This document shows positions 12,278 through 12,650 of a stretch of 12,650 nucleotides of DNA, in pieces. A program made the translations under genes and the position numbers. This DNA comes from Actinomycetes bacterium (GTDB lineage Bacteria > Actinomycetota > Actinomycetes > JAHEKZ01), in the NCBI GenBank assembly GCA_027117675.1, contig JAJAYM010000005.1, forward strand, positions 1-12,650. The letters are read 5' to 3'. Numbering within the stretch: the stretch's first letter is position 1; the number at the start of each line of letters is the position of its first letter. Under the pieces are notes generated by a model. It was given only the letters and a program-made list of their open reading frames with translations, ran no database searches and was not told the origin of the DNA.

Positions 12278-12650
12278 ATGAGCGCTGCTCGCAAGACTGC
12301 CACCAAGACTCCTGCGAAGAAGTCCGCATCCAAGACCACGGCGAAGAGCAAGTCGCCGACCGCAAAGAAGTCGGCAGCCAAGACTGTCACCAAGACGCCA
12401 GCAAAGTCAGCCGCTAAGAAGGCACCAGCGAAGGTGGCCGTCAAGAAGGCGGTGCCGGCGAAGAAGGCCGCCGCCAAGGCTCCCGCCAAGAAGCCGGCTG
12501 CGGTGAAGAAGTCGGTGGCCGTCAAGAAGGCGGCTCCCGCGAAGAAGGCAGCCCTAGCGAAGAAGACGGCTCCCGCCAAGAAGTCCGAGGCACCCGCGAA
12601 GAAGGCAGCCACCAAGAAGGGAGCGGCCGCCGAGACGGCGACGGTTGAGA
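12278..12650 (+). CDS. Lys/Ala/Pro-rich N-terminus of a probable DksA-like protein (partial)
   Basis: Open from the ATG at 12278 to the window edge (124 codons visible, no stop). AAGGAGG lies 11 nt upstream. The visible part is low-complexity, built from AAKK, PAKK and VKK blocks with almost no acidic residue until the last few codons (ETATVE), which look like the approach to a folded domain. It resembles the C-terminal tails of eukaryotic histone H1. In Nocardioides and relatives, a TraR/DksA-type zinc-finger protein carries just such an N-terminal extension, so that is my preferred identity. An H1-like nucleoid protein is the alternative, since the diagnostic C-terminal part is not in the window. 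The basic region should bind DNA or RNA. The long open frame on the opposite strand is a shadow of this repeat. Confidence 0.75.
   Translation, partial: MSAARKTATKTPAKKSASKTTAKSKSPTAKKSAAKTVTKTPAKSAAKKAPAKVAVKKAVPAKKAAAKAPAKKPAAVKKSVAVKKAAPAKKAALAKKTAPAKKSEAPAKKAATKKGAAAETATVE

Noticed and set aside
11773..12615. A 280-codon minus-strand frame rich in AFFAGA repeats
   Set aside because: It is the complement of the AAKK/PAKK codon blocks and of the universal stress protein gene; the repeated Ala-Phe pattern is an artefact of reading GCC/AAG blocks backwards.

Overview
The window is high-GC DNA with short intergenic gaps, strong AGGAGG-type ribosome sites next to probable leaderless genes, and gene families common in Actinomycetota (DUF4192, DUF2277, PAS-PucR, a DksA-like gene with a long Lys/Ala/Pro-rich start). 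It looks like chromosomal DNA of a high-GC actinobacterium. A Nocardioides-like member of the Propionibacteriales is my best guess, from memory of family distribution rather than a search. I saw no tRNA, rRNA, insertion sequence, CRISPR array or phage gene.

Left part (1-3304). On the minus strand sit an SRPBCC/AHSA1 gene cut by the window edge, its overlapping ArsR-type repressor gene, and a DUF998 membrane protein. Two copies of the palindrome CAACC-N4-GGTTG lie in front of arsR, one beside a TTGACA -35 box and one at the expected transcription start. Divergently, on the plus strand, come an agmatinase/arginase-family hydrolase and a SAM-dependent methyltransferase.

Middle part (3294-6174). 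A minus-strand catechol-type O-methyltransferase diverges from a zinc alcohol dehydrogenase. That dehydrogenase converges on a minus-strand pair: a DUF2277 gene and a glyoxalase-like (VOC) gene. The VOC gene is interrupted by one in-frame TAG where homologues are expected to carry Trp.

Right part (6174-12650). A PAS-PucR transcription factor with a small Lys-His-Asp tandem repeat converges on, and overlaps, a minus-strand redox pair. The pair is a YedY-like molybdopterin oxidoreductase with a Tat-type N-terminus and a four-helix b-type cytochrome. A 9-bp inverted repeat spans the proposed start codon of the oxidoreductase. The plus-strand genes that follow are DUF4192, a small winged-helix regulator, a secreted PKD-domain protein, a universal stress protein and the start of the Lys-rich DksA-like gene. 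Two adjacent 12-bp palindromes lie in the leader of the last one.

This is mostly ordinary chromosomal content. I found no clearly new multi-gene system. The most checkable observations are the paired ArsR operators, the single-codon lesion in the VOC gene, the start-codon hairpin of the molybdoenzyme gene, and convergent gene ends with no room for terminators.
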